Shown here in pieces: positions 7,881 through 15,875 of a stretch of DNA of 64,000 bases. The stretch comes from Hymenobacter sediminicola (lineage in GTDB: Bacteria; Bacteroidota; Bacteroidia; Cytophagales; Hymenobacteraceae), in contig NZ_CP060202.1 of assembly GCF_014250515.1 (NCBI RefSeq), positions 369,001 to 433,000 on the forward strand, written 5' to 3'. Each line of letters opens with the position of its first letter. The first letter of the stretch is position 1. The translations under genes were made by a program, and so were the position numbers. The notes beneath the pieces are model-generated. The model saw nothing but the letters and a program-made list of their open reading frames with translations, was not told the DNA's origin and made no database searches.

Positions 7881-8870
7881 TTACTTCAGCACCAGCGCTT
7901 CTTTCAGGTGTAGCAGCATGTCGTCGGTCATGCGGTTCAGGTCGAAGCCGGGCTGCCAGTTCCAGTCTTGGCGGGCTTGGCTGTCGTCGATGCTGGCGGG
8001 CCAGGAGTCAGCAATCTGCTGGCGTGAGTCGGGCTGGTACGTCACCCGGAAATCGGGGTAGTGGCGCTGAATGCTGGCCGTAATTTCAGCCGGCGAGAAA
8101 CTCATGGCACCTAAGTTGTAGCTGCTGCGCACCTTGATGTTCTCGGTCGGTGCATGCATCAGGTCCAGGGTAGCTTTCAGCGCGTCGGGCATGTACATCA
8201 TCGGCAAGTAAGTGTCCTCTTTCAGGAAGCACTCGTAGGCCTCGCCGGCCACGGCCTTGTGGTAGATGTCCACGGCATAGTCGGTGGTGCCGCCGCCGGG
8301 CAGGCTCTTGTAGCCGATCAGGCCGGGGTAGCGCAGGCTGCGCACGTCCAGGCCATGCTTGCGGAAATACCACTCGCACCACTGTTCGCCAGCTAGTTTG
8401 CTGATGCCGTACACCGTGTTCGGGTTCATGACGGTAAGCTGGGGCGTATTTTGGCGAGGTGTATCGGGGCCAAACACGGCAATACTGCTGGGCCAGTACA
8501 CCTGCTGCACGCCTAGGTCCACGGCTGCATCCAGCACATGAAATAGGCCATCCATGTTCAGCTGCCACCCGAATTTTGGGTTCTTCTCGGCCGTAGCCGA
8601 CAGCAGCGCGGCCAGATGGTACACTTGCTTGGGCTTATACTGGCGTACTACTTCTTCCAGGCGGGACTTATCCAGTACGTCCAGCAGCTCGAAGGGGCCG
8701 GCTTCCAGGGTTTCGGCGTCTTTGGGCGCGCGTACGTCGGCGGCTACCACGTTGGAGGCGCCATAGATCTGACGCAGCTCGTGGGTGAGTTCTAAGCCAA
8801 GCTGACCGCCGGCGCCAATAACAAGAACGGTGTCGCCGGGGGTGGTGGGAGAGGTGCTGGAAGTTGCCAT
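7881..8870 (-). CDS. tdh: L-threonine 3-dehydrogenase, NAD-epimerase type
   Basis: A 329-residue short-chain dehydrogenase of the extended (sugar-epimerase-like) class. It has the NAD-binding loop GAGGQLG (about residues 19-25), a catalytic Ser in WPSSIAVFGP and the YxxxK pair in NTVYGISK. The segment RYPGLIGYKSLPGGGTTDYAVDIYHKA is diagnostic of the threonine dehydrogenases of this fold, unlike the zinc-dependent E. coli Tdh. It oxidises threonine to 2-amino-3-oxobutyrate in the cytoplasm. The next enzyme of the pathway, Kbl, is encoded 1.3 kb away on the other strand. Confidence 0.92.
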   Translation of the reverse strand: MATSSTSPTTPGDTVLVIGAGGQLGLELTHELRQIYGASNVVAADVRAPKDAETLEAGPFELLDVLDKSRLEEVVRQYKPKQVYHLAALLSATAEKNPKFGWQLNMDGLFHVLDAAVDLGVQQVYWPSSIAVFGPDTPRQNTPQLTVMNPNTVYGISKLAGEQWCEWYFRKHGLDVRSLRYPGLIGYKSLPGGGTTDYAVDIYHKAVAGEAYECFLKEDTYLPMMYMPDALKATLDLMHAPTENIKVRSSYNLGAMSFSPAEITASIQRHYPDFRVTYQPDSRQQIADSWPASIDDSQARQDWNWQPGFDLNRMTDDMLLHLKEALVLK

Positions 8871-8907
8871 GGGCAGAAGTAGGGGGGGAAGTAGGTGGTG
8901 GGGCCCG

Positions 8908-8915
8908 CAAAGATA
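8908..8915 (-). promoter_or_regulatory. Promoter -7 box of tdh (TATCTTTG)
   Basis: On the minus strand TATCTTTG, an exact match to TAnnTTTG, lies 37 bases before the tdh ATG. This gives a leader of roughly 35 bases. Confidence 0.6.
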
Positions 8916-9001
8916 CGGGAGCCGCTGCTTTTGGTGACGGTGCCGCGCTTCTATCGGCCGCGCGGTTCGGCGCGCCCTGCAACCCTGGCCAGCCCTTGTG
9001 C

Positions 9002-9009
9002 TATCTTGG
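9002..9009 (+). promoter_or_regulatory. Promoter -7 box of the patatin gene (TATCTTGG)
   Basis: TATCTTGG differs from TAnnTTTG at one place and lies 21 bases before the ATG at 9031. It is divergent from the tdh promoter 87 bases away. Confidence 0.45.
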
Positions 9010-9030
9010 CGCTACCATATCGTTTGCTTT

Positions 9031-10098
9031 ATGCGCACCATCTTTTTTCTATTCCTGTCTCTTCAGCTGGCCGTAAAGGGCACTGCCCAACCAGCTTCAG
9101 CAACCCCACCCGTCTACCGCAACCTAGTGATGGAAGGCGGGGGCATCCGGGGCATAGCCTACGGCGGGGCACTAGCCGAGCTGGAGCAGCGGGGCGTGCT
9201 GGCCGGTATCCGGCGGGTAGGTGGCACTTCGGCCGGGGCCATTCAGGCGGCGCTGCTGGCCGTAGGGTACTCGCCCAAGGAGATTATCGAGGTAATGAAC
9301 AACACGCCGGTACAGCGGCTTAATGATGGCCGGCTTATCTTCTTCGGCGGCAGCACCCGCCTCATTAAGCAATATGGCTGGTACCGCGGCGACCAGTTTA
9401 CGCAGTACCTAAGCGAGCTGGTGGCGCGCAAAACCCACGACCCGAACCTTACGCTGGGCCAGCTCCACACCCTGGTTCGGCAGGACTCGCTGCACTACCG
9501 CGACCTATATACCACCGGCACCAACCTCACTACGCAACGGGTGCAGGTGTTCAGCCACGAAACTCACCCCGATATGCGCGTAGCCGACGCTGTGCGCATC
9601 AGCATGAGCATTCCGCTGTATTTCCGGGCCGTATTGCTCGATAAGCAGGGCCACGTGGTGCGGCAGCCCGCCAAAGGGCAGGCTGTGGAAGTGCTGGTAG
9701 ATGGCGGGCTGCTGGCGAATTTTCCCATCGATTTGTTCGACGACGCGCGTTACCTGAGTGCTTTGGCATCGGACACGCTGCCGGCAGCCGGCCCGTTCGC
9801 CAACCCCGAAACCCTGGGCCTGCGCCTCGACCGGCCCGAGCAGCTACCTTATGACCGCCAGCCCGGCGGCCGGCAGCAGCTCGCGCCCTACGCCATTCAG
9901 GATTTCGGCTCGTATATGGGCGCGCTCTACAACGTGGCTATCGAAAACCTGAATCCGGCCCGGCCCGGGGACTGGGTCCGCACCATCAGCATTAGTACGG
10001 CTGGCTTCAACCCCAAGATAAAGCGGATGTCGGCGGAGCAGAAGCAGCAGCTCATGGACAGCGGACAAGCGGGCGTGCAGGCATTTTTTGCGCGGTAA
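9031..10098 (+). CDS. Patatin-like phospholipase, secreted
   Basis: A 355-residue protein with a signal peptide (about residues 1-20, ending GTA-QPA). All patatin elements are present: the oxyanion loop MEGGGIRG, the nucleophile elbow GTSAG with the catalytic Ser, and the catalytic Asp in VDGGLLANFP. It is a Ser-Asp dyad acyl hydrolase acting on phospholipids or other lipids outside the cytoplasm. Unlike the longer Bacteroidota patatins it has no C-terminal barrel. The ATG at 9031 is chosen because the signal peptide begins there. It sits between tdh and kbl; I see no biochemical link with threonine breakdown. Confidence 0.88.
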   Translation: MRTIFFLFLSLQLAVKGTAQPASATPPVYRNLVMEGGGIRGIAYGGALAELEQRGVLAGIRRVGGTSAGAIQAALLAVGYSPKEIIEVMNNTPVQRLNDGRLIFFGGSTRLIKQYGWYRGDQFTQYLSELVARKTHDPNLTLGQLHTLVRQDSLHYRDLYTTGTNLTTQRVQVFSHETHPDMRVADAVRISMSIPLYFRAVLLDKQGHVVRQPAKGQAVEVLVDGGLLANFPIDLFDDARYLSALASDTLPAAGPFANPETLGLRLDRPEQLPYDRQPGGRQQLAPYAIQDFGSYMGALYNVAIENLNPARPGDWVRTISISTAGFNPKIKRMSAEQKQQLMDSGQAGVQAFFAR

Positions 10099-10105
10099 TC
10101 TTGTT

Positions 10106-10130
10106 GGTCGTTCTGCGCTCCGCTCAGGAT
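10106..10130 (-). repeat. Dispersed CTGAGCGnAGCG repeat, copy 1
   Basis: On the minus strand the sequence contains CCTGAGCGGAGCGCAGAACG. It resembles copies at 13901-13933 and 49898-49996. All three are intergenic, as expected of a short dispersed repeat. Confidence 0.45.
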
Positions 10131-10139
10131 AGCAGATAG

Positions 10140-10147
10140 TATCTTTG
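10140..10147 (+). promoter_or_regulatory. Promoter -7 box of kbl (TATCTTTG)
   Basis: An exact TAnnTTTG match ending 46 bases before the kbl ATG. It directly follows a copy of the dispersed CTGAGCGnAGCG repeat (10106-10130). Confidence 0.6.
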
Positions 10148-10193
10148 CCCAACTTCCTCCCACTCACCGAATCACTAGTTTACCACGCAGTCT

Positions 10194-11390
10194 ATGTACA
10201 CCACCCTCCAGCCCGACCTCACCCAGCAGCTTCAGGAAATCAAGGATGCCGGCCTTTACAAGAAGGAGCGCATCATCACAAGCCCACAGGGTGCGGAAAT
10301 TGAAACGCAGGAGGCAGGCGAGGTGCTGAACTTCTGCGCCAATAACTACCTGGGCCTGTCGTCGCACCCCGAGGTGGTGAAGGCCGCCAAGGAAGCTATT
10401 GATACGCACGGCTACGGCATGTCGTCGGTGCGCTTCATCTGCGGTACCCAGGATATTCATAAGCAACTGGAAGCCAAATTGGCCGAGTTTCTGGGCACTG
10501 AGGACACCATTCTGTATGCCGCTGCCTTCGATGCCAACGGCGGGGTGTTCGAGCCGCTCTTCAACGAGCAGGATGCTATTATTTCGGATGCCCTGAACCA
10601 TGCTTCCATCATTGATGGGGTGCGGTTGTGCAAGGCCCAGCGCTACCGCTACGCGCACAACGATATGCAGGACCTAGAGCAGCAGCTGCAGGATGCCGTA
10701 GCGAAGGGCACGCGCCACCGCATTATCGTTACGGACGGGTCTTTCTCCATGGACGGCACCATCGCGCAGCTCGACAAAATCTGCGACCTGGCCGACAAGT
10801 ACGAGGCGCTGGTAATGATTGACGAGTGCCACTCAATGGGTTTCCTGGGCAAAACCGGCCGCGGCACGCACGAGTACCGCAATGTGCTCGGCCGCGTCGA
10901 TATCATCACGGGCACGCTCGGCAAGGCGCTGGGCGGAGCCATGGGCGGCTTTACGTCGGGCCGCAAGGAAATCATTGACATGCTGCGTCAGCGCAGCCGC
11001 CCCTACCTGTTCTCGAACACGCTGGCCCCGGCCATTGTAGGGGCCAGCCTGCGGGTGTTGGAGTTGCTCACCGAAAGCACCGAGCTGCGCGACCGGCTGG
11101 AAGAAAATACGAAGTACTTCCGCGAGAAGATGACAGCGGCCGGCTTCGACATCAAGCCCGGTGAGCACCCGATTGTGCCCGTTATGCTGTATGACGCCAA
11201 GCTAAGCCAGGATTTCGCGGCCAAGATGCTGGAAAAAGGTATTTACGTGGTGGGGTTCTACTTCCCGGTAGTGCCTAAAGGTCAGGCCCGCATCCGGGTG
11301 CAGCTCAGCGCCGCCCACACCCGCGCCCACCTCGACAAGGCCATTGCCGCCTTTATTGAAGTAGGCAAGGAGCTGGAAGTGCTGAAATAG
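10194..11390 (+). CDS. kbl: Glycine C-acetyltransferase (2-amino-3-ketobutyrate CoA ligase)
   Basis: A 398-residue PLP enzyme of the alpha-oxoamine synthase family. It has [15 protein letters not shown] near the start, [10 protein letters not shown] carrying the PLP-binding Asp-His region, and the PLP lysine in [24 protein letters not shown] near the end is typical. It cleaves 2-amino-3-oxobutyrate with CoA to glycine and acetyl-CoA, taking the product of Tdh encoded nearby. The length is standard and nothing is missing. It has its own promoter at 10140 and a long hairpin after its stop. Confidence 0.95.
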   Translation: MYTTLQPDLTQQLQEIKDAGLYKKERIITSPQGAEIETQEAGEVLNFCANNYLGLSSHPEVVKAAKEAIDTHGYGMSSVRFICGTQDIHKQLEAKLAEFLGTEDTILYAAAFDANGGVFEPLFNEQDAIISDALNHASIIDGVRLCKAQRYRYAHNDMQDLEQQLQDAVAKGTRHRIIVTDGSFSMDGTIAQLDKICDLADKYEALVMIDECHSMGFLGKTGRGTHEYRNVLGRVDIITGTLGKALGGAMGGFTSGRKEIIDMLRQRSRPYLFSNTLAPAIVGASLRVLELLTESTELRDRLEENTKYFREKMTAAGFDIKPGEHPIVPVMLYDAKLSQDFAAKMLEKGIYVVGFYFPVVPKGQARIRVQLSAAHTRAHLDKAIAAFIEVGKELEVLK

Positions 11391-11405
11391 CCCCGCCGTG
11401 GCGCT

Positions 11406-11464
11406 GATGCCCCGCACCGGAAATGCCCGCGCGACACGCGTGGACGCTTCCGGTGCGGGGCATC
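11406..11464. terminator. Inverted repeat after kbl, 16-bp perfect arms
   Basis: The arms GATGCCCCGCACCGGA (11406-11421) and its complement (11449-11464) enclose a 27-base GC-rich loop. No T-run follows on either strand, so it may be a transcript-end stabiliser rather than a classical terminator. It lies between kbl and the convergent gene at 11474. Confidence 0.55.
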
Positions 11465-11473
11465 ATTGTGTAG

Positions 11474-12076
11474 TTACGGCTGGCGAAGTGCCAATACCTG
11501 TTGTTCGGTAAGCTGAGCCGTGAAAACCGGCGACTCTACTACATGGGAGCCTAGTTTGGCCACTGCTTTACAAGGTGTTGGAATGGAACCCCGAAAGAAG
11601 GTGTACACATCTATATCCATTGCCATGTAGGAGCGCGGAGGCAGTGTGTCCTGCCAAAAACTGTTACCACAGACGCTGAAAGGCAGTGTTTTGAAAGATT
11701 TCCACTGGCCGTCCGACTGAAAGAGCAGGGTTATACCGGTTACGGTATCGTCGGAACGTTCAATCTCAATAGGCGCAGGGTCCGGATTGACCAAGTAAAT
11801 GCGCGCATACTGCACGCCGAACCGCCCCTGAACCAGCAAATCGGGCAGTGTTCTTAGTTGAATCCCATCCGACGCCTGTACTGCAAGCGCCTCGCGTAGT
11901 TGCGGCGTTAGAGCACCCTGCTCCTTGAACCAAGCGCTGTGCCCCAACTCATAATACGGCTTCTGAGAAACTACCGCAGAAGGTGCAGCAGATGCTGCCG
12001 TATTCGACTGGGCAAACACCGGTGGGAGTGTGCTACATAGAATAGCGGATAGTAGAGGTAGGAGCTTATAAAACAT
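11474..12076 (-). CDS. Secreted protein of unknown function
   Basis: A 200-residue protein with a signal peptide (residues 1-22, ending PPVFA-QSN) and an Ala/Ser-rich linker. The body (GRFGVQYARIYLVNPDPAPIEIERSDD, then QSDGQWKSFKTLPFSVCGNSFWQDTLPPRSYMAMDIDVYTFFRG) has alternating strand patterns like an immunoglobulin-like sandwich. Two cysteines (in SVCGN and TPCKA) may form a disulfide. I do not recognise the family. It is 22 bases downstream of cdaA on the same strand, so it may be the last gene of the folP-cdaA transcript. Confidence 0.6.
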   Translation of the reverse strand: MFYKLLPLLSAILCSTLPPVFAQSNTAASAAPSAVVSQKPYYELGHSAWFKEQGALTPQLREALAVQASDGIQLRTLPDLLVQGRFGVQYARIYLVNPDPAPIEIERSDDTVTGITLLFQSDGQWKSFKTLPFSVCGNSFWQDTLPPRSYMAMDIDVYTFFRGSIPTPCKAVAKLGSHVVESPVFTAQLTEQQVLALRQP

Positions 12077-12098
12077 ATAGTTATAGCATTGCGGATTG

Positions 12099-12944
12099 CT
12101 ACGCCGCTACTTCTGCTGCCGAGGAAGTCGGGGAGGAAGCGGCTGGCTTGGGCGCGGCATCAAACAGGAACTCATTGAGGCGGGCACGCAGGTCGGCGGG
12201 CGCCAGGTTGCGGAACACTTCACCACCGCGCACCAAGGAAATCTGGCCGGTTTCCTCGCTCACTACCAGCACCACCGCATCAGTTACTTCTGTGAGGCCG
12301 ATGGCCGCGCGGTGACGCAGCCCCAAGGCCGCCGGAACGTCAGGGTTTTCGCTCACGGGCAGAATGCAGCGCGCTGCTTTGATGCGGCCCCGGCTGATAA
12401 TAACTGCCCCATCATGCAGTGGGGAGCTTTTATTGAAAATGCTCAGCAGCAGGCGTTTGCTTACGGCAGCGTCAATTAGGTCGCCCGTGTCGCCGAAGGG
12501 CTTGAGGTCGGAAGCCAGGCTGAAAGCAATGAGCGCGCCGGTCTGCTTACCGGCCAGACTTTTAGCGGCTTCCACGAAGGGTGTCACGCTGAGCCGCTCG
12601 GCCGCCTCGGTGTCGCGGCGCCACGGAAACACGCGCATCCGCTCAAAGGCCGTGGCCTTACCGATATTGAGCAGAAACCGCCTGATTTCCTGCTGAAACA
12701 AAATGATGCCAGCCAATACGCCCACACTCATAAACTGCCCCAGAATGCTAGTCAGCAGCTCCATGCCGGCAGCTTTTACTACCAGATAGAACAGGTAGAT
12801 GGACATAAAGCCCAGGAAAATCTTCAGCGCCACGCTCCCTGTTAGCAGCTTATACAGCTGATAAAACAGCACCGTGACCAGCAGAACGTCCACGACGTCT
12901 ATCCAGCCAATGCGCAGGAAGCCGATGGAGAAGGAGCCAATCAC
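12099..12944 (-). CDS. cdaA: Diadenylate cyclase CdaA
   Basis: A 281-residue membrane enzyme that makes cyclic di-AMP from two ATP. Three hydrophobic helices (within residues 10-85) are followed by the DAC domain, with the catalytic DGA in SPLHDGAVIISRG and the RHR motif in LGLRHRAAIG. An Ala/Pro-rich tail ends the protein. Unlike in Firmicutes there is no cdaR next to it; instead the ATG overlaps the folP stop by four bases, so the two are translationally coupled. Linkage of folP with cdaA is common in Bacteroidota. Confidence 0.93.
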   Translation of the reverse strand: MIGSFSIGFLRIGWIDVVDVLLVTVLFYQLYKLLTGSVALKIFLGFMSIYLFYLVVKAAGMELLTSILGQFMSVGVLAGIILFQQEIRRFLLNIGKATAFERMRVFPWRRDTEAAERLSVTPFVEAAKSLAGKQTGALIAFSLASDLKPFGDTGDLIDAAVSKRLLLSIFNKSSPLHDGAVIISRGRIKAARCILPVSENPDVPAALGLRHRAAIGLTEVTDAVVLVVSEETGQISLVRGGEVFRNLAPADLRARLNEFLFDAAPKPAASSPTSSAAEVAA

Positions 12945-13861
12945 GACGAGAGCTGCGGGTAAGTGGTGGAAACAAGCTGCACGGTTTGCACGGCTTCCGC
13001 CACATCATGTACGCGCAGCAGCCGCGCCCCGTTGAGCAGCGCCAGCGCATTGACGGCAATAGTACCCGTAAGGGCTGCATCGGGCGAGAGGCCAAGCGGC
13101 TTGTACACGAGTGTTTTCCGCGAAAGGCCCGCCAGAATGGGCAGCCCCAGCACCCGCAGCTCTGGCAGCCGCCGCAGCAGTTCGTGGCTTTGAACTGGCG
13201 TTTTAGCAAACCCGAAGCCAGGATCCAGCACTACATCTGTAACGCCAGCAGCGCGCAGTATGGCCAGCTTGTCGCGGAAGTAGCGCACCATTTCCAGCAC
13301 AATGTCGCCCTCGTAATGGGTCTGCTGGGCCATAGTCTGGGGGGTGCCACGCATGTGCATAAGGATGTAAGGCACGCCCAGGCGGCCGGCCGTGGGCAGC
13401 ATCTCCGGGTCCAGCTCACCGCCGCTGATGTCGTTGAGAATGTCGGCGCCGGCCGCCACTGCTTCTGAGGCCACGCCGGACCGAAACGTATCGGCGGAGA
13501 GAATTGCTTCCGGGAAAGCGCGGCGCACGGCTTCTACAGCGGGCAGCAGGCGGCGCTTCTCCTCGTCTTCCGAAATATCCTCGGCGCCAGGTCGGGAAGA
13601 GTAGCCGCCCAGGTCGAGCACAGCGGCACCAGCCTGTAGCATGGCTTCGGCCCGACGCAAGAGTTCATCTGTGCTGCCAATCCGGTTGCCCTCGAAGAAC
13701 GAGTCTGGCGTCAGATTCAGGATGCCCATCACCTGCGGCCGGCGCAAATCGAGCACTCGTCCGCCGGGGCAGCGCAGGGTTTGCGCAGCCGGGAAACACG
13801 TATCTTGCACGGCCTGGAGCATGGTTTCGGGCGGAAAGGAACGTTGGGCAGCGCGGAGCAT
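12941..13861 (-). CDS. folP: Dihydropteroate synthase
   Basis: A folate-pathway enzyme joining para-aminobenzoate to the pterin pyrophosphate. It has the substrate loops MGILNLTPDSFFEGN, LDLGGYSSRPGAE, DILNDISGG, YILMHMRGTPQTM, VLDPGFGFAKT and GLSRKT. It is the target of sulfonamides, and the key loops look normal. Two starts are possible, the ATG at 13861 (306 residues) or at 13822 (293 residues); the first 13 residues are not conserved in type, so the start is uncertain. Its last codons overlap the start of cdaA. Confidence 0.93.
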   Translation of the reverse strand: MLRAAQRSFPPETMLQAVQDTCFPAAQTLRCPGGRVLDLRRPQVMGILNLTPDSFFEGNRIGSTDELLRRAEAMLQAGAAVLDLGGYSSRPGAEDISEDEEKRRLLPAVEAVRRAFPEAILSADTFRSGVASEAVAAGADILNDISGGELDPEMLPTAGRLGVPYILMHMRGTPQTMAQQTHYEGDIVLEMVRYFRDKLAILRAAGVTDVVLDPGFGFAKTPVQSHELLRRLPELRVLGLPILAGLSRKTLVYKPLGLSPDAALTGTIAVNALALLNGARLLRVHDVAEAVQTVQLVSTTYPQLSS

Positions 13862-13900
13862 TCCGCTGGCTAACGTTGCAGTGGTACTTACATTACTTAC

Positions 13901-13933
13901 GAGCGAGATACTTCGCTACGCTCAGCACGACGG
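13901..13933 (-). repeat. Dispersed CTGAGCGnAGCG repeat, copy 2
   Basis: On the minus strand it reads CGTGCTGAGCGTAGCGAAG followed by TATCTCGCTC. It lies in the 107-base gap between the divergent folP and DUF1599 genes and shares its core with copies near 10.1 and 49.9 kb. Confidence 0.5.
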
Positions 13934-13968
13934 GCGGTGCGGTTTCTCAACAAAATAGGCTGAAAAAC

Positions 13969-14547
13969 TTGGAGAATCAAACCCAGCACGACTACGACCG
14001 GATAATAGCGCAGTGCCGCACCCTGTTTCTGGCTAAAACCCACGACTACGGCACGGCTTGGCGCATTATGCGGCTGCCGAGCATCACCGACCAGATTTAC
14101 ATCAAGGCCCAGCGCATCCGCAGCATCCAGGAAAAGGGCACGCAACTGGTGGCCGACGACGTGGATGGCGAGTTCGTGGCCATCATCAACTACTGCGTTA
14201 TTGCCTTGATGCAGCTGCGCCTGCCCGCTGATGCGCCGTTGGACCTGGCCCCGGAAGAAGTAGCAGCGGCCTATGAGGAGGAAGCGGCCGAAAACCGCCG
14301 TCTGCTGTTCGCCAAAAACCACGACTACGGCGAAGCCTGGCGGCAAATGCGGATTGAAAGTATCACCGACATCATTCTGATGAAGCTGCATCGCACCAAG
14401 CAGATTGAGGACCTGGCCGGCGCCACCCGCGTATCGGAAGGGGTGGAGGCCAACTACCGCGACATGCTCAACTACGCCGTGTTTGTGCTCATTAAGCGGG
14501 GCTGGGCCAGCGCTGCACCCGTTCCGCCAGCCGCAAGCAGCCACTAG
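13969..14547 (+). CDS. DUF1599 protein with two repeated units
   Basis: About 192 residues containing two copies of the DUF1599 unit: FLAKTHDYGTAWRIMRLPSITDQIYIKA and LFAKNHDYGEAWRQMRIESITDIILMKL. The family is a small helical domain common in Bacteroidota, with the HDYG...W..MR signature and no proven function; the helical pattern recalls nucleotide pyrophosphatase folds. No ATG lies in frame near the conserved start. The TTG at 13969 (LENQTQ) or CTG at 13960 is the likely initiator. The only in-frame ATG far upstream (13504) would overlap folP and is rejected. Confidence 0.75.
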   Translation: MENQTQHDYDRIIAQCRTLFLAKTHDYGTAWRIMRLPSITDQIYIKAQRIRSIQEKGTQLVADDVDGEFVAIINYCVIALMQLRLPADAPLDLAPEEVAAAYEEEAAENRRLLFAKNHDYGEAWRQMRIESITDIILMKLHRTKQIEDLAGATRVSEGVEANYRDMLNYAVFVLIKRGWASAAPVPPAASSH

Positions 14548-14707
14548 CCCCAGCGCTGCGTATTTGATGCGTGGCCGGAAACAGTGCTTTGGCAGTGCTG
14601 TTTACTGGCGGGTTTGCAGTTTCTTTGCTTTACTTACCCGCGGCAACCGCCTGTTGCAGAGCCGTGCCCGCTCCATCTGTTCGTTACTCCGTCACCTCAC
14701 ACCGTCA

Positions 14708-15814
14708 ATGAAACTATTCACGAAAGTCTGCTGGCTGCTGCTGGGGGCGCTGTTTATCTTCTCCGGCCTGATTAAGCTGAACGACCCGGTGGGCACGGCC
14801 CTGAAGCTGGAGGAATATTTTGAAGTATTTGCCGTCGACTTCGGTAGCTTTTTTCTGATTTTCAAGGACTATGCCCGCACCATCAGCATCTTCCTCAGCT
14901 CGCTGGAAGTAGTGCTGGGTGTGGCGCTGCTGCTGCGCTGGATGCTGCGCCAGACGATGTGGGTGTTGCTGGGCCTGCTCCTCTTCTTCGCCTTCCTGAC
15001 CTTCTACTCGGCCGCCTTCAACAAGGTGACGGATTGCGGCTGCTTCGGTGACTTTATCAAGCTGACCCCTTGGCAGTCGTTTGCCAAGGATATGGTGCTG
15101 CTGGGCATGTGGCTGGTGGTGTTTTTCAACTACCGCTACCTGCGCTACAGCTTTGCCAAAGGCCAGTTGGGCGTGGTGTATATCACGCTGGCTTGGGCCG
15201 TAGCCATTGGCATTGGGGTACGCGCATTGGGCCACTTGCCCTATTTTGATTTCCTGCCTTATAAAGTCGGCAACGACATTGGCAAGCTGATGAAGCCCTT
15301 GGAGCAGGCCCGCTACCAGTATGTAATGGAGCGCAACGGCGAAACCAAGACCTTCGACCAGTACCCCACCGACTCGACGTGGAAATACAAGAGCATGGAA
15401 GTGCTGAACCCCGAGAAATCCAAGCCGCTCATTACCGATTTTGAGGTGTCGGATGTGGATGGCAACTCCTTTACGCAGGAGCTGCTGACCGGCAATAAGC
15501 TGGTGCTCATTGTGCAGAACACCAACAAGACCGACCGGGAGCGGTTCAAGGTCATCAATACGCTGCTAGCAGAAGCGGCGAAGTCGCGGCGCAAGATTCA
15601 GGTCCTGACCATCACCAGCACCAGCCCCGCCAAGTTCGATACGTTCCGCCACGATGTGAACCTGGCCACGCCCTACTACTTCGCCGACGCCACCGTGCTT
15701 AAGTCCATGATTCGCTCGAACCCCGGCCTGATGGTGCTACAGGACGGTAAAGTGCTGGCCAAATACCACTACCACGACATTCCGGCGTTGTTCAACGTCG
15801 AGAAGTTGTTTTAG
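14708..15814 (+). CDS. BT_3928-type membrane protein (DoxX/MauE-like, thioredoxin-like tail)
   Basis: A 368-residue protein. Residues 1-170 carry four or more membrane helices of the DoxX/MauE kind, beginning FSGLIKLNDPVGTALKLEEYFEVF, with the conserved DCGCFGDF. After a linker, residues about 240-368 look like a thioredoxin fold (LVLIVQNTNK, then LATPYYFADATVLKSMIRSNPGLMVLQDG) but without a CxxC. It is a conserved Bacteroidota family, probably in periplasmic redox or protein folding; that is inference. The ATG at 14708 opens directly into the first helix. Confidence 0.8.
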   Translation: MKLFTKVCWLLLGALFIFSGLIKLNDPVGTALKLEEYFEVFAVDFGSFFLIFKDYARTISIFLSSLEVVLGVALLLRWMLRQTMWVLLGLLLFFAFLTFYSAAFNKVTDCGCFGDFIKLTPWQSFAKDMVLLGMWLVVFFNYRYLRYSFAKGQLGVVYITLAWAVAIGIGVRALGHLPYFDFLPYKVGNDIGKLMKPLEQARYQYVMERNGETKTFDQYPTDSTWKYKSMEVLNPEKSKPLITDFEVSDVDGNSFTQELLTGNKLVLIVQNTNKTDRERFKVINTLLAEAAKSRRKIQVLTITSTSPAKFDTFRHDVNLATPYYFADATVLKSMIRSNPGLMVLQDGKVLAKYHYHDIPALFNVEKLF

Positions 15815-15875
15815 GGAAGGAGGCAGATAGGGTAGTATCACTACCTGTTTGCTTCATCACCATTCACCCCTTCCA

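Noticed and set aside
13504..13968. Upstream extension of the DUF1599 gene to the ATG at 13504
   Set aside because: It would overlap folP by over 350 bases and the extra 155 residues have no resemblance to the family.
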